Positions 17,106 to 25,984 of a stretch of 64,000 nucleotides of DNA are shown here, one piece after another. A program made the position numbers and the translations under genes. Where the stretch lies: the NCBI GenBank assembly GCA_942493375.1, contig OW818698.1, positions 7,812,001 through 7,876,000 of the forward strand. Direction: 5' to 3'. Every line of letters starts with the position of its first letter. The stretch's first letter is position 1. The notes beneath the pieces were generated by a model. That model did not search any database. It was not told the origin of the DNA and was given only the letters and a program-made list of their open reading frames with translations. This stretch comes from G942493375 sp942493375. Lineage in GTDB: Bacteria > Armatimonadota > UBA5829.

Positions 17106-19421
17106 ATGACTATGTTTCAATACGCAATAGCCACGCTGGTGGCCCTGGTCTGTGCAATTCCCTCCTTTGCTCAGCAGAAACCTTTTACGCTTTCAATATC
17201 CGGCAAACCCAAGGCTGCGATTATACTGTCCTCAGATGCAGTAAGCGCTGAGAAGACCGCTGCGAAGGAACTCTCAGAGCACTTAAATAAAATCACAGGC
17301 GCCAGTTTCCCTGTATATTCCCTTACCAACGCTCCTAAAGGGATGCCCAGAATCTTTGTCGGCCAATCATCGAAAGCAAAAAAACTGCTTGGAAATATTG
17401 ATTGGAAAACATTAAAATACGATGGCATAATTATCAGGTTCGTGGGAAAAGACCTAATACTGGCTGGTGACAGGCCTCGTGGCTCGCTGTATGCAGTCTA
17501 TACGTTTCTAGAAGACTATCTCGGTTGCAGATGGTTGACACCTACCGCAAACTACATACCTGCAAAGGCATCTCTGTCGGTAAAAAGGATCAACAAGACC
17601 CACATACCTCCTTTTATGTATAGGGAGACCTATTTCTTCCACGTAAACCATCAGAACCTGGTCTTTGCTTCAAAACTCAAACTTAATGGCACCTATCAAT
17701 CAGTGCCGCCGGAGTATGGGGGACATTATAAGCTTATCGGTTTTGTGCATACTTTCGACGAATTATTGCCTGCTTCAAAATACCTCAAGGAGCATCCGGA
17801 ATGGTATAGCTTGGTAGACGGAACAAGAATCGGCGGTCAGAGCGCAGGGCAGCTCTGCTTGACTAACGAAGACATGAAAGCGGAATTTGTAAAACAGGCT
17901 CTGGTTGCTGTCGAAAAAGATCCAAATGCCGGAATGATCTCTATCAGTCAGAATGACAACATCAGCTATTGCCAATGCGAAAAATGCATGGCTGTTGCCA
18001 AAGAAGAAGGGAACCAGTCCGGACTATTACTCAGATTTGTAAACTCTGTTGCTGATGAGATCGTGAAGAAATACCCGGATTTTCTTATTGAAACACTGGC
18101 ATATCAGTACACCCGTCACGCTCCCAAATTGACCAAACCCAGAAACAACGTAATTGTCAGACTCTGTTCTATTGAATGTGATTTTGCTAAACCGCTCGAT
18201 ACTCCCAGCAATTCTGAGTTTTATAAGGACATTCAGGACTGGAAGAAGCTCTCCAAACGTCTTTATGTTTGGGATTATGTGGTGAATTTTAGTAACCTTA
18301 CTATTGCCCATCCGAACTGGAGAGTGCTTGCTCCAAACATCAGGATATTCGCTAAGAACAACGTAGTGGGTCTTTTCGAGCAGGGTGACGGGTTCAATCA
18401 TGATGCCGCATTTGCTAATATGAAAATGTGGATCCTCGCTCATCTAATGTGGGATCCTGCTCAAGACCAGAATAAGCTGATGAAGGACTTTGCAACCAGA
18501 TATTATGGTCCTGCTGCACCATATCTGTTGAAGTATATCGATATAACCTGCGCTGCTGTGGAAAAATCAGGGAGCAGACTCACCTGTTCAAATGCCAGCA
18601 ATGTGGATTATCTGGATCAAAACACTATGGATGAATCCACTGTATTGTTCGACAAAGCAGAGGAATCGGTGGTTAACAATACGAAACTTCTGGAGAGGAT
18701 GAGACTTGAAAGGCTAGCCCTCGAACATACCTGGGTGCTTCAGACTAAACTGGACAGATCAATAGCAGGCAAAGCCAGAAGTATGGATATGAATGCTATA
18801 GCTGAGAACTTCATAAACAAATCTCAGTCAAATGCCAACCGGTTTATCAGTGAGAACATACCGATGTCTGATGAATACAATAACGGGCTAAGAATATATG
18901 CAGGTATAGCATATATACCTCCAACAGAACGTGCAGCCAAATACCCTGAGTTCCTTAAGGACTTGAATCCAGATCAGTGGATGGAGTTGCAGGAGAACCG
19001 CATTAATATGTACAGACCTGGACTGAAGAGCTTTATTACTAAAGATTCTGACGCTTCTGATGGGATTGCCATAAGAATGCCCGGAAACATGCGTGACTGG
19101 GCTTCTCAGATGTTCCTGGACAGGACCAATTATGCTCCCGGCACCAAAGTCGATATTTACATGAGTGTGAAAGTTGATCTCAAGGCTACATCAGGAGTAG
19201 CATTTTCTATCGGTATCTACGATGATAATAAACTGAAGCGTATACTTGATAAAGATATTAGAATAGAAGACGTCAAAGACTCCAAATATCACGATTATCA
19301 TCTGGGCACATATACAATGGAACCAGGCTGGTTTGTGTATGTGGCTCCGCCAGGTGACAGTGCACTTGCAGAGAATGTCTTTGTCGATAGAGGATTTGTA
19401 GTCAAAGTCAGTAAGGAATAA
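17106..19421 (+). CDS. Exported DUF4838 protein, array copy 5
   Basis: A 771-residue paralogue, 26 bases after copy 4, with TAGGAG before the ATG. Signal peptide ends P-S-F-A-Q-Q. The core has S-Q-N-D-N and C-Q-C-E-K-C. W-L-T replaces W-W-T in the segment that ends the N-terminal domain. The C-terminal beta domain is kept. It is only four bases from copy 6, so these two are certainly co-transcribed. Confidence 0.84.
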   Translation: MTMFQYAIATLVALVCAIPSFAQQKPFTLSISGKPKAAIILSSDAVSAEKTAAKELSEHLNKITGASFPVYSLTNAPKGMPRIFVGQSSKAKKLLGNIDWKTLKYDGIIIRFVGKDLILAGDRPRGSLYAVYTFLEDYLGCRWLTPTANYIPAKASLSVKRINKTHIPPFMYRETYFFHVNHQNLVFASKLKLNGTYQSVPPEYGGHYKLIGFVHTFDELLPASKYLKEHPEWYSLVDGTRIGGQSAGQLCLTNEDMKAEFVKQALVAVEKDPNAGMISISQNDNISYCQCEKCMAVAKEEGNQSGLLLRFVNSVADEIVKKYPDFLIETLAYQYTRHAPKLTKPRNNVIVRLCSIECDFAKPLDTPSNSEFYKDIQDWKKLSKRLYVWDYVVNFSNLTIAHPNWRVLAPNIRIFAKNNVVGLFEQGDGFNHDAAFANMKMWILAHLMWDPAQDQNKLMKDFATRYYGPAAPYLLKYIDITCAAVEKSGSRLTCSNASNVDYLDQNTMDESTVLFDKAEESVVNNTKLLERMRLERLALEHTWVLQTKLDRSIAGKARSMDMNAIAENFINKSQSNANRFISENIPMSDEYNNGLRIYAGIAYIPPTERAAKYPEFLKDLNPDQWMELQENRINMYRPGLKSFITKDSDASDGIAIRMPGNMRDWASQMFLDRTNYAPGTKVDIYMSVKVDLKATSGVAFSIGIYDDNKLKRILDKDIRIEDVKDSKYHDYHLGTYTMEPGWFVYVAPPGDSALAENVFVDRGFVVKVSKE

Positions 19422-19425
19422 AGCA

Positions 19426-21732
19426 ATGTTTCGTATAGAAGTATGTATCCTGATCCTGCTAATATGTGCCCTGCCCTGCTTTGCCCAACAGAAGCTGTTC
19501 ACAGTTTCTGAATCAGGTAAGGCCAGGGCTGCTGTGGTATTGCCATCTGATGCGACTCTGGCTGAACGGACAGCTGCCAGGGAGTTGTCCAGTTATCTGA
19601 AGCAGGTCACCGGGGCTGAATTCCAAATATATACTCCCGGCTCTTCACCTGCAGGTATGCCAAGGATCCTGTTGGGTCAATCTAAAGAAACCAAGCGACT
19701 TCTGGGGAACATTGACTGGAAAACGCTGAAATACGATGGGATAATCATAAAGTTCGTCGGCAAAGATCTGATTCTCGCCGGTGACAGGCCCCGTGGAACT
19801 CTCTATGCTGTCTACACATTTCTTGAAGACTATGTTGGGTGCAAATGGTGGACTCCTAAAGCTACTTATATACCCTCCAAACCCAGCCTGTCTGTAAAGA
19901 AAGCTGACCTGAAGTATTCTCCCCCATTTATGTACAGAGAACTCTACTACACTTCAGTTGACTACCAAAATGGCGATTTTGCATCCAAACTCAAAATCAA
20001 CGGTACCGTGCAGTTGATACCTGAAGAGTACGGTGGACACTATAAACTCCTGGGCTTTGTGCATACATTTGATGTTTTCCTGCCTGCCAAAGTGTATTTC
20101 AAGGACCATCCGGAGTGGTTCAGCCTGCGCCACGGTCAGAGAATCGGTGGTGAAGGGTATGGTGGGTTGTGTCTGACTAATAACGAGATGAAAGCTGAGT
20201 TTATCAAGCAGGCTTTGTTAGCTATCGACAAAGAGCCCGGTGCAGGTATGATATCCATAAGCCAGAATGATGGCGAAGGCATATGTGAATGCGACAAGTG
20301 TAATGCAGTTGCAAAGGAAGAAGGCGGACAGTCTGGTCTGCATATCAGGTTCGTAAATGATGTTGCGGATGCCATCCGAAAGAAATACCCGGATTTCCTT
20401 GTAGAGACGTTGGCTTACAAATATACCCGACATGTTCCTAAACTCGCGAGACCCAGAGATAATGTTATTATCAGGCTCTGCTCTATAGAATGCGATGTTT
20501 CCAAGCCATTAAGCTCTCCCAGCAACGCTGCTTTTTATAAGGACTTGCAAGACTGGAAGAAGATATGCAAGCGCATGTATATCTGGGATTACACCGTAAA
20601 CTACGGCAACATGACCATCGAACACCCCAACTGGGATGTCTATGCACCAAATATACGCCTCTTCGCAGCAAACAACGTTATTGGCCCGTTTGAACAGGGG
20701 GATGGATGGAACAACGGCGCTGCATTCGGCAATATGAAGACCTGGGTGCTCAGCAAACTTTTGTGGAATCCGAAACTGGAGACCCGCAAACTGATGCGAG
20801 AGTATGCAGATGGGTATTATGGTCCTGCAGGTAAGTATATGTATTATTTTCTTGATATGTGCTGCAAGGCGCTAAACAAGACAGATACCCAACTCAACTG
20901 CATTACTGGTGGAAACAACATAGATTACCTGAGTCAGAAAGAGATGGACAGGGCTACTGTGTTGTTCGACAAAGCTGAGCATTTAGTTGTAAACAATCCG
21001 ACTCGACTAGAAAGAATCAAAATAGAAAGACTGGCATTGGACCACGCGTGGATACTTAATACGTCCCTCGACAGGTCAAGGGCCGGTGCTGCCAGAGGAA
21101 TGGATATGAAATCCCTCTGTGAAGACTTTATCAGCAGATCCAAGGCAACCAACAATTTCTATATTGGCGAAGGCATCCCTATGGGTGATGAATACAATAA
21201 CGGTCTCAGAAACTATGCAGCATTACCCTATATATCACCCGCAATACGTGCTTCCAGGTATCCTGCAGCAGTCAAAGGACTTAAAACTGACCAGTGGGTA
21301 GAAATGCAAGACAGCAAGATAACCATTTATATGCCCGGAGTCAGAGGTTTCTTAACCAGTGACCCGGATGCATCCGATGGCGCAGCTATCCGAATGCCAG
21401 GAGGTGAACTGGACTGGGCTTCACAGCTTTTCCTGGACAGAAGCGGACTCAAGACCGGCACAAATGTTGATGTTTACATAACTGTGAAAGCAAAGCTCAA
21501 AGCTAAATCCGGATTAGCATTTACTGCTGGGATTTATGATAATATAAAGGGCAAATATATCCTGGATCGTTCATTCAAGATTGAGGATATATCGGATTCC
21601 AAATATCATGACTACTACCTTGGTAAGTGCTCCATCGAACCTGGCTGCTTCGTGTATACAGCGCCACCCGGTGACAGTAATCTGGTAGATGAAGTGCTGG
21701 TGGATAGAGGTTTTGTGATAAAGAGTAAATAA
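19426..21732 (+). CDS. Exported DUF4838 protein, array copy 6
   Basis: A 768-residue paralogue and the most divergent of the six. It has S-Q-N-D-G-E-G-I-C-E-C-D-K-C, so the Asn after N-D is Gly, while the three cysteines remain. C-S-I-E-C-D-V-S replaces C-D-F-A, and Y-S-L-V-N-G has become F-S-L-R-H-G. It ends the array and is followed by a family A hairpin that probably ends or protects the transcript. Confidence 0.84.
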   Translation: MFRIEVCILILLICALPCFAQQKLFTVSESGKARAAVVLPSDATLAERTAARELSSYLKQVTGAEFQIYTPGSSPAGMPRILLGQSKETKRLLGNIDWKTLKYDGIIIKFVGKDLILAGDRPRGTLYAVYTFLEDYVGCKWWTPKATYIPSKPSLSVKKADLKYSPPFMYRELYYTSVDYQNGDFASKLKINGTVQLIPEEYGGHYKLLGFVHTFDVFLPAKVYFKDHPEWFSLRHGQRIGGEGYGGLCLTNNEMKAEFIKQALLAIDKEPGAGMISISQNDGEGICECDKCNAVAKEEGGQSGLHIRFVNDVADAIRKKYPDFLVETLAYKYTRHVPKLARPRDNVIIRLCSIECDVSKPLSSPSNAAFYKDLQDWKKICKRMYIWDYTVNYGNMTIEHPNWDVYAPNIRLFAANNVIGPFEQGDGWNNGAAFGNMKTWVLSKLLWNPKLETRKLMREYADGYYGPAGKYMYYFLDMCCKALNKTDTQLNCITGGNNIDYLSQKEMDRATVLFDKAEHLVVNNPTRLERIKIERLALDHAWILNTSLDRSRAGAARGMDMKSLCEDFISRSKATNNFYIGEGIPMGDEYNNGLRNYAALPYISPAIRASRYPAAVKGLKTDQWVEMQDSKITIYMPGVRGFLTSDPDASDGAAIRMPGGELDWASQLFLDRSGLKTGTNVDVYITVKAKLKAKSGLAFTAGIYDNIKGKYILDRSFKIEDISDSKYHDYYLGKCSIEPGCFVYTAPPGDSNLVDEVLVDRGFVIKSK

Positions 21733-21750
21733 ATACTATCATCCTGTGCT

Positions 21751-21819
21751 TGTCATCCTGAGGAACGAAGGATCTGCTGTATCATCTCAAAAGCAGATCC
21801 TTCGTTCCTCAGGATGACA
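21751..21819. repeat. Family A inverted repeat, 28-bp perfect arms
   Basis: Arms 21751-21778 and 21792-21819 (TGTCATCCTGAGGAACGAAG onward) are exact complements with a 13-base loop. It lies 18 bases after the last DUF4838 stop codon and could serve as a terminator-like hairpin. Confidence 0.85.
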
Positions 21820-21850
21820 AAGTCTGGCAGCAAAAAATCGCAAAATTCTG

Positions 21851-21856
21851 TATAAT
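21851..21856 (+). promoter_or_regulatory. Candidate -10 box for the M24/PTE operon
   Basis: TATAAT lies 87 bases before the ATG at 21943 and just after the family A hairpin, so the next operon can have its own promoter. No clear -35 was seen. Confidence 0.35.
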
Positions 21857-21942
21857 AGGTTTGACGTAAAACAACTCATAACAAGTTGAGGTTAGAGCAA
21901 CCGCTTATAGCCTCCAATATATACTAAAAGGAGCAATGCAGA

Positions 21943-23121
21943 ATGTCTTGTAAGCCAAGAATATCCAAAGAGGAACTGTCCAGTCGAATAGAGCTCATCC
22001 GTGAAGAAATGGGCACTAAGGGGCTTGATGCTGTCCTGGTGTATGGTGATGAGTACCGTAAAGAGAACCTCCGGTATGTATCCAACTTCTGGCCCATATT
22101 TGAGCGCGGGGCACTCTTTATCCCTGCCAAGGGTGAACCTATCTATGCCGGAGCGCCTGAGGGTGAGATGTTTGCACGGGAGATGTGCCCCTGGGGTGAT
22201 GTCCGCAACCTCAAGGAATTCCTCTGCGTTACAGTTGTTGATGAGATAGACTACCCATTAGCTAAGATAGACTCTATGAATGATGTCATCGGTCAGGCTC
22301 TGGGTTCAGGAAAGAATCTTGGTGTTGTCGGGATCAACGACATGCCTGGTATCATCCTGGACCGTATTAAAAACAGTGCTGCTAACCTGCAGATGACAGA
22401 TGCATCCGACATCCTGAACAAACTCAGACTGACCAAGTCTCCCATGGAGATCGAGTGTCTCAAGGAAGCCGGCAGACTGGCCTGTATCGCATATGAGCAG
22501 ATCATCGAAAAGTCAGTGCCTGGTAACACCGAACTGTACGCAGTCGGCGCTGCTGAAGGCGCTGCACGTATGGCCGGAGCTGAAGCGATTATCTTCACAG
22601 TCTACGGTTCCGGAGAGCGCACCAATACTATCATCGGACGGCCTACAAGCAAGATCATCGAAGACGGGGACATGATAATGGCCTCCATGGCTGTGCAGTA
22701 TGAAGGTTATGTTGCTACCGCTGAGTTCCCATTTGCAGCCGGCAACGTTTCAACAGAGAAGAGGGACTTCCTGAACTCATTGATGGAAGCTACTGCTATT
22801 GCCCTTGAGCATATGGGTCCCGGTAAGCCAATGTGCGAACTGGTGCAGTCGGTGCGCAACTACTTCCGGGCACGCGGACTGGACAAGTATGATGTCTATC
22901 CTCCAATGCACGGAATAGGACTTGCTGAAGCTGAGGCCCCCTACCCTGATGAGAACTCCAAAGCGATCTTCGCTCCTGGAATGACAGTCAATACCGACAT
23001 CAGCCTCTTCGGAATCCCCGGAATTGGTGGGAACCGTGTTGAAGAAGGTCTGCTTATCACAGACACCGGTGTGGCTTCTATCACTCCTCTGATCCGTGCT
23101 ATGTGCGAAAAGGGCGTATAA
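21943..23121 (+). CDS. M24 family (creatinase/aminopeptidase P fold) protein lacking metal ligands
   Basis: 392 residues with a creatinase N-terminal domain and a pitta-bread C-terminal domain. AAGGAG precedes the ATG. In metallopeptidases five ligands (Asp, Asp, His, Glu, Glu) bind two metals. Here the two Asp positions are Ser248 (G-D-M-I-M-A-S) and Thr259 (Y-E-G-Y-V-A-T). His323 (M-H-G-I-G-L) is kept, the first Glu is an Asp in N-T-D-I, and the last Glu is kept (R-V-E-E-G). Creatinase itself is a metal-free M24 hydrolase, so a non-peptidase amidohydrolase-type activity is plausible. The next gene begins directly after its stop codon. Confidence 0.82.
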   Translation: MSCKPRISKEELSSRIELIREEMGTKGLDAVLVYGDEYRKENLRYVSNFWPIFERGALFIPAKGEPIYAGAPEGEMFAREMCPWGDVRNLKEFLCVTVVDEIDYPLAKIDSMNDVIGQALGSGKNLGVVGINDMPGIILDRIKNSAANLQMTDASDILNKLRLTKSPMEIECLKEAGRLACIAYEQIIEKSVPGNTELYAVGAAEGAARMAGAEAIIFTVYGSGERTNTIIGRPTSKIIEDGDMIMASMAVQYEGYVATAEFPFAAGNVSTEKRDFLNSLMEATAIALEHMGPGKPMCELVQSVRNYFRARGLDKYDVYPPMHGIGLAEAEAPYPDENSKAIFAPGMTVNTDISLFGIPGIGGNRVEEGLLITDTGVASITPLIRAMCEKGV

Positions 23122-24174
23122 ATGTCCGTGATGACTGTGCTGGGACGGGTAGAAGATGCCGACCTGGGGATGATTCTGCCCCACGAGCACCTGCTGCTGG
23201 ACCTGCGAAATCAGTATACAGAACCGACCGACCCTGAGAAACGGGCAGAAGGTCAGCAGAAGATCAACATGGCGAATCTGGGGTTGCTTAAGCGCAACCC
23301 CTATGCTCTGAAGGAAAATCTCCTGTTGGAAGACCTTGATGTTGCGGTCGATGAGATCATGTATTTCAAGAACGCCGGTGGATCAACTGTAGTTGACTGC
23401 ACATCAATAGGCATAGGCCGGGATGTACTCAGACTGCAAGAAATCTCCAGGCGGACTGGTTTGCATATAGTGGCTGGCTGCGGGTACTATACCCAGGACA
23501 CCCACCCGACGGATATGGAAAAGCGCAGCGCTGAAGATATCGCGGCTGAGATGATACGTGATCTGACGGAAGGCATCGGCGATACCGGCATATGCGCAGG
23601 TGTTATCGGTGAGATAGGCGTCAGCAATCCTGTACACCCCAGGGAAGCTAAGAACCTGGCAGCATCAGCAATGGCATCCAAAAAGACCAATGCTCCGATC
23701 CAGGTCCATACCTATATGTGGGGCCGTTGTGGACTGGATGCGGTCAAGATCCTACTGGAGAACGGAGCTGAACCCGGCCGGATAGTGATCTGCCATACAG
23801 ACGTCTCTCTTGATATGAAATACATCATCAAGCTCCTGCAGATGGGTGTCTATATAGAGTTCGACAACTTCGGCAAGGAGTTCTACATCCCAAGAGCCGA
23901 CCGGGGGTTTGCAGGCGGATCATTTGCCTTTGACATCGAGAGAGTTAAAGCCCTCAAAGTGCTCATAGAAAAGGGTTATACCAACCAACTCCTACTGACC
24001 AACGACATCTGCATAAAGACCATGCTGCATGCCTATGGAGGCTGGGGTTATGACCACCTGCTGACCAATATAGTCCCTATGATGCAGGATGAAGATATCA
24101 ATCAGGCAGACATAGACAAGCTGCTGAGAGATAACCCGCTGGCATGGCTGACAGGGAATAGGCTTCAGACTTAA
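23122..24174 (+). CDS. Phosphotriesterase-family metal-dependent hydrolase
   Basis: A 350-residue amidohydrolase-superfamily barrel. Metal-binding positions are visible: H21-E-H23, the bridging residue as Glu164 (I-G-E-I-G, as in the Php subgroup, not the carboxylated Lys), His196 (V-H-T-Y), His225 (C-H-T-D) and Asp295 (T-N-D-I). Known relatives include lactonases and phosphotriesterases. It starts immediately after the M24-like stop codon, so both probably act on the same small molecule. The last codons and stop lie in a family C repeat (24159-24187), which may have altered the C-terminus. Confidence 0.87.
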   Translation: MSVMTVLGRVEDADLGMILPHEHLLLDLRNQYTEPTDPEKRAEGQQKINMANLGLLKRNPYALKENLLLEDLDVAVDEIMYFKNAGGSTVVDCTSIGIGRDVLRLQEISRRTGLHIVAGCGYYTQDTHPTDMEKRSAEDIAAEMIRDLTEGIGDTGICAGVIGEIGVSNPVHPREAKNLAASAMASKKTNAPIQVHTYMWGRCGLDAVKILLENGAEPGRIVICHTDVSLDMKYIIKLLQMGVYIEFDNFGKEFYIPRADRGFAGGSFAFDIERVKALKVLIEKGYTNQLLLTNDICIKTMLHAYGGWGYDHLLTNIVPMMQDEDINQADIDKLLRDNPLAWLTGNRLQT

Positions 24175-24187
24175 GACTTCAGGAAGG
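24159..24187. repeat. Family C repeat at a stop codon
   Basis: GGCTTCAGACTT and then GACTTCAGGAAGG cover the last three codons and the stop of the phosphotriesterase-like gene. Copies occur at 27701, 58101, 59257 and, as long inverted arms, at 63224-63431. Confidence 0.6.
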
Positions 24188-24358
24188 ACCCGGGAGTGCT
24201 GGAATGTGAAATGATTATGCATATTAACGACTGTTTTTATACGACTTTCAAGTTGGCGAGACATAACTTTAGGCTGAGGTAGTCTGGTCAGTCACCGTTG
24301 AACGAGATCCTCAGCCGTTACATGCCTGTTTCAATCGACACTTTTGATACTCTGAATT
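24175..24358. other. Intergenic stretch with one weak stem
   Basis: Apart from the family C repeat at its left end, the only structure seen is a possible stem GGCTGAGG (about 24261) pairing with CCTCAGCC (about 24307) across a loop of nearly 40 bases. No coding sequence is supported. Confidence 0.3.
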
Positions 24359-24520
24359 CTAAGCGCCTTTTCTTGTAGCACTGCGAAGATATAAGACTAC
24401 CATGCACTGGCGATGCTGGTCCTCATACCACTGGCAGTGTTCTTTGTCGCAGGCTCTGTCATCGCCTCTTTTTAGCGGACAGTTCTTTATAATCTCGTGC
24501 AGTAGTTTCTCATTTTCCAT
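24359..24520 (-). CDS. Small four-cysteine protein
   Basis: A 53-residue protein starts at the ATG at 24520, with GGGAG nine bases upstream. The longer in-frame extension to 24655 has no such site. Cysteines are at 14, 24, 29 and 39, giving the symmetric spacing C-X9-C-X4-C-X9-C, with H-C-Q-W-Y after the second pair. This spacing suggests a structural metal site. Small proteins of the general form C-P...C...E-x-C-x-W...C are widespread and uncharacterised. It stands alone and opposite to its neighbours. Confidence 0.5.
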   Translation of the reverse strand: MENEKLLHEIIKNCPLKRGDDRACDKEHCQWYEDQHRQCMVVLYLRSATRKGA

Positions 24521-24756
24521 CGTATAATACTCCCTTGTATCATGCCATGACTCAAGCACTCTGATACCTACCGACCAACCATACCCATTCCTAATTGTTT
24601 TTAATCTATTTTTCTCGAATACATTGTCGAAATAATTATGCAGGTGTTTTTGCAACTATCCCTCTGCCGTGAGAATGGTTTGCGTTTTACCTCATCCGGG
24701 TATGCATGTCCAAAGTGTAGTGGATTCATTAATCTTCTAAATTGAGGGATAAACTT

Positions 24757-25638
24757 ATGTCTGATAATGTGAATAAACCTGACGCGGCCCTGAGCGGGAC
24801 GTTTTCTATTGCCGGGGATATGCCTGTAAACCGTATGGGCTTTGGTGCAATGCGCATAACAGGAAAAGGTATTTGGGGTGAACCAAAAGATCCGACTGAG
24901 GCTATCAAACTACTGCAGCGACTGCCTGATCTTGGTATCAATTTCATCGACACAGCAGACTCATATGGACCTGAGGTCAGTGAAAATCTGATTGCTCAGG
25001 CACTGTATCCTTATCCATCCGGGCTCATTATAGCTACAAAAGGTGGACTGACCAGGCAGGGACCGAATATGTGGGCGCCTGTCGGACGACCGGAGTATAT
25101 TCAACAGTGCGTAGAGATGAGCCTCAGACGGCTGCGCGTGGACTGCATTGATCTCTATCAACTCCATAGGATCGACCCCAAGGTGCCTGCGGAGGAAACG
25201 CTGGGAGTTCTGAAGCAGATGCAGAAGGCTGGAAAAATCCGGCATATAGGCCTGTCCGAAGTATCGGCAGCTCAGATCGAAGCTGTGCAGAAAGTGGTCA
25301 AGATTGTAAGTGTCCAGAATGAATACAACCTGGGAAATCGGCAATCTGAAAACACACTGGACTACTGTGAGAAAAACAACCTGGGGTTCATTCCGTGGTT
25401 CCCGATTGCAGCTGGCGACCTTGTAAAACCCGGCGGTAAGATGGACGAAATGGCAAAAACCCACAATGCAACCGTCGCCCAACTGGCCCTGGCATGGCTA
25501 TTGCATAGATCACCAGTTATGCTGCCGATACCGGGGACATCCTCTATTGCCCATCTGGAAGAAAACACAGGTGCTGCGTCCATCCAGTTGTCTGACAGTG
25601 AATGGAGCAAGCTGGAGAGTCTGGTGCCTAAACTGTAG
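24757..25638 (+). CDS. Aldo/keto reductase
   Basis: A 293-residue NADPH-dependent aldo/keto reductase. The catalytic tetrad is visible: Asp65 and Tyr70 in I-D-T-A-D-S-Y-G, Lys95 in A-T-K-G-G, and His137 in Y-Q-L-H-R. The C-terminal cofactor segment has I-P-G-T-S-S-I-A-H-L-E-E-N. The start is ATG 24757 behind GAGGGA; a TTG 15 bases upstream is less likely. No signal peptide is present, so it is cytoplasmic. It lies among carbohydrate genes, but its carbonyl substrate is unknown. Confidence 0.9.
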   Translation: MSDNVNKPDAALSGTFSIAGDMPVNRMGFGAMRITGKGIWGEPKDPTEAIKLLQRLPDLGINFIDTADSYGPEVSENLIAQALYPYPSGLIIATKGGLTRQGPNMWAPVGRPEYIQQCVEMSLRRLRVDCIDLYQLHRIDPKVPAEETLGVLKQMQKAGKIRHIGLSEVSAAQIEAVQKVVKIVSVQNEYNLGNRQSENTLDYCEKNNLGFIPWFPIAAGDLVKPGGKMDEMAKTHNATVAQLALAWLLHRSPVMLPIPGTSSIAHLEENTGAASIQLSDSEWSKLESLVPKL

Positions 25639-25984
25639 AGGGTTGAATCGCGAATGGCGCGAAAACACAAGGATTTCGCGAAAATATTGGTAGTGCGGAT
25701 ATGATTGGTTCTTGAGAGTTAATTTCTTGTGAGATCTTGTTTACGGAGTCAGAAGGAACAGCAGATCCTTCATCCCTCCTAAGAAACCATGAGGTTAGGA
25801 TGGCATTTTAAGCTGTCAAAACCAGTCTGAATTTCTAATCGAAATAAGTTGGCACCCCCAACTTGGGGGCTCAGGATGACAGGATCTACAAGTTTGTGGG
25901 AAGCTTATGCGATGCTGCTTCCTCTGCTTCCCACCTGCTTCCATTTCCGCGTATAATAGGGCATATTCGGATGTGGAGGTTGTT
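25639..25984. other. Intergenic stretch with decayed repeats
   Basis: Holds a family B copy at 25644-25690 (TGAATCGCGAATGGCGCG then ATTTCGCG) and a degenerate family A-like stretch at about 25755-25800 (CAGATCCTTCAT, later GAGGTTAGGATGG), with AGGATGACAGGATC near 25872. No gene is supported. GGAGG at the right end belongs to the next gene. Confidence 0.5.
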
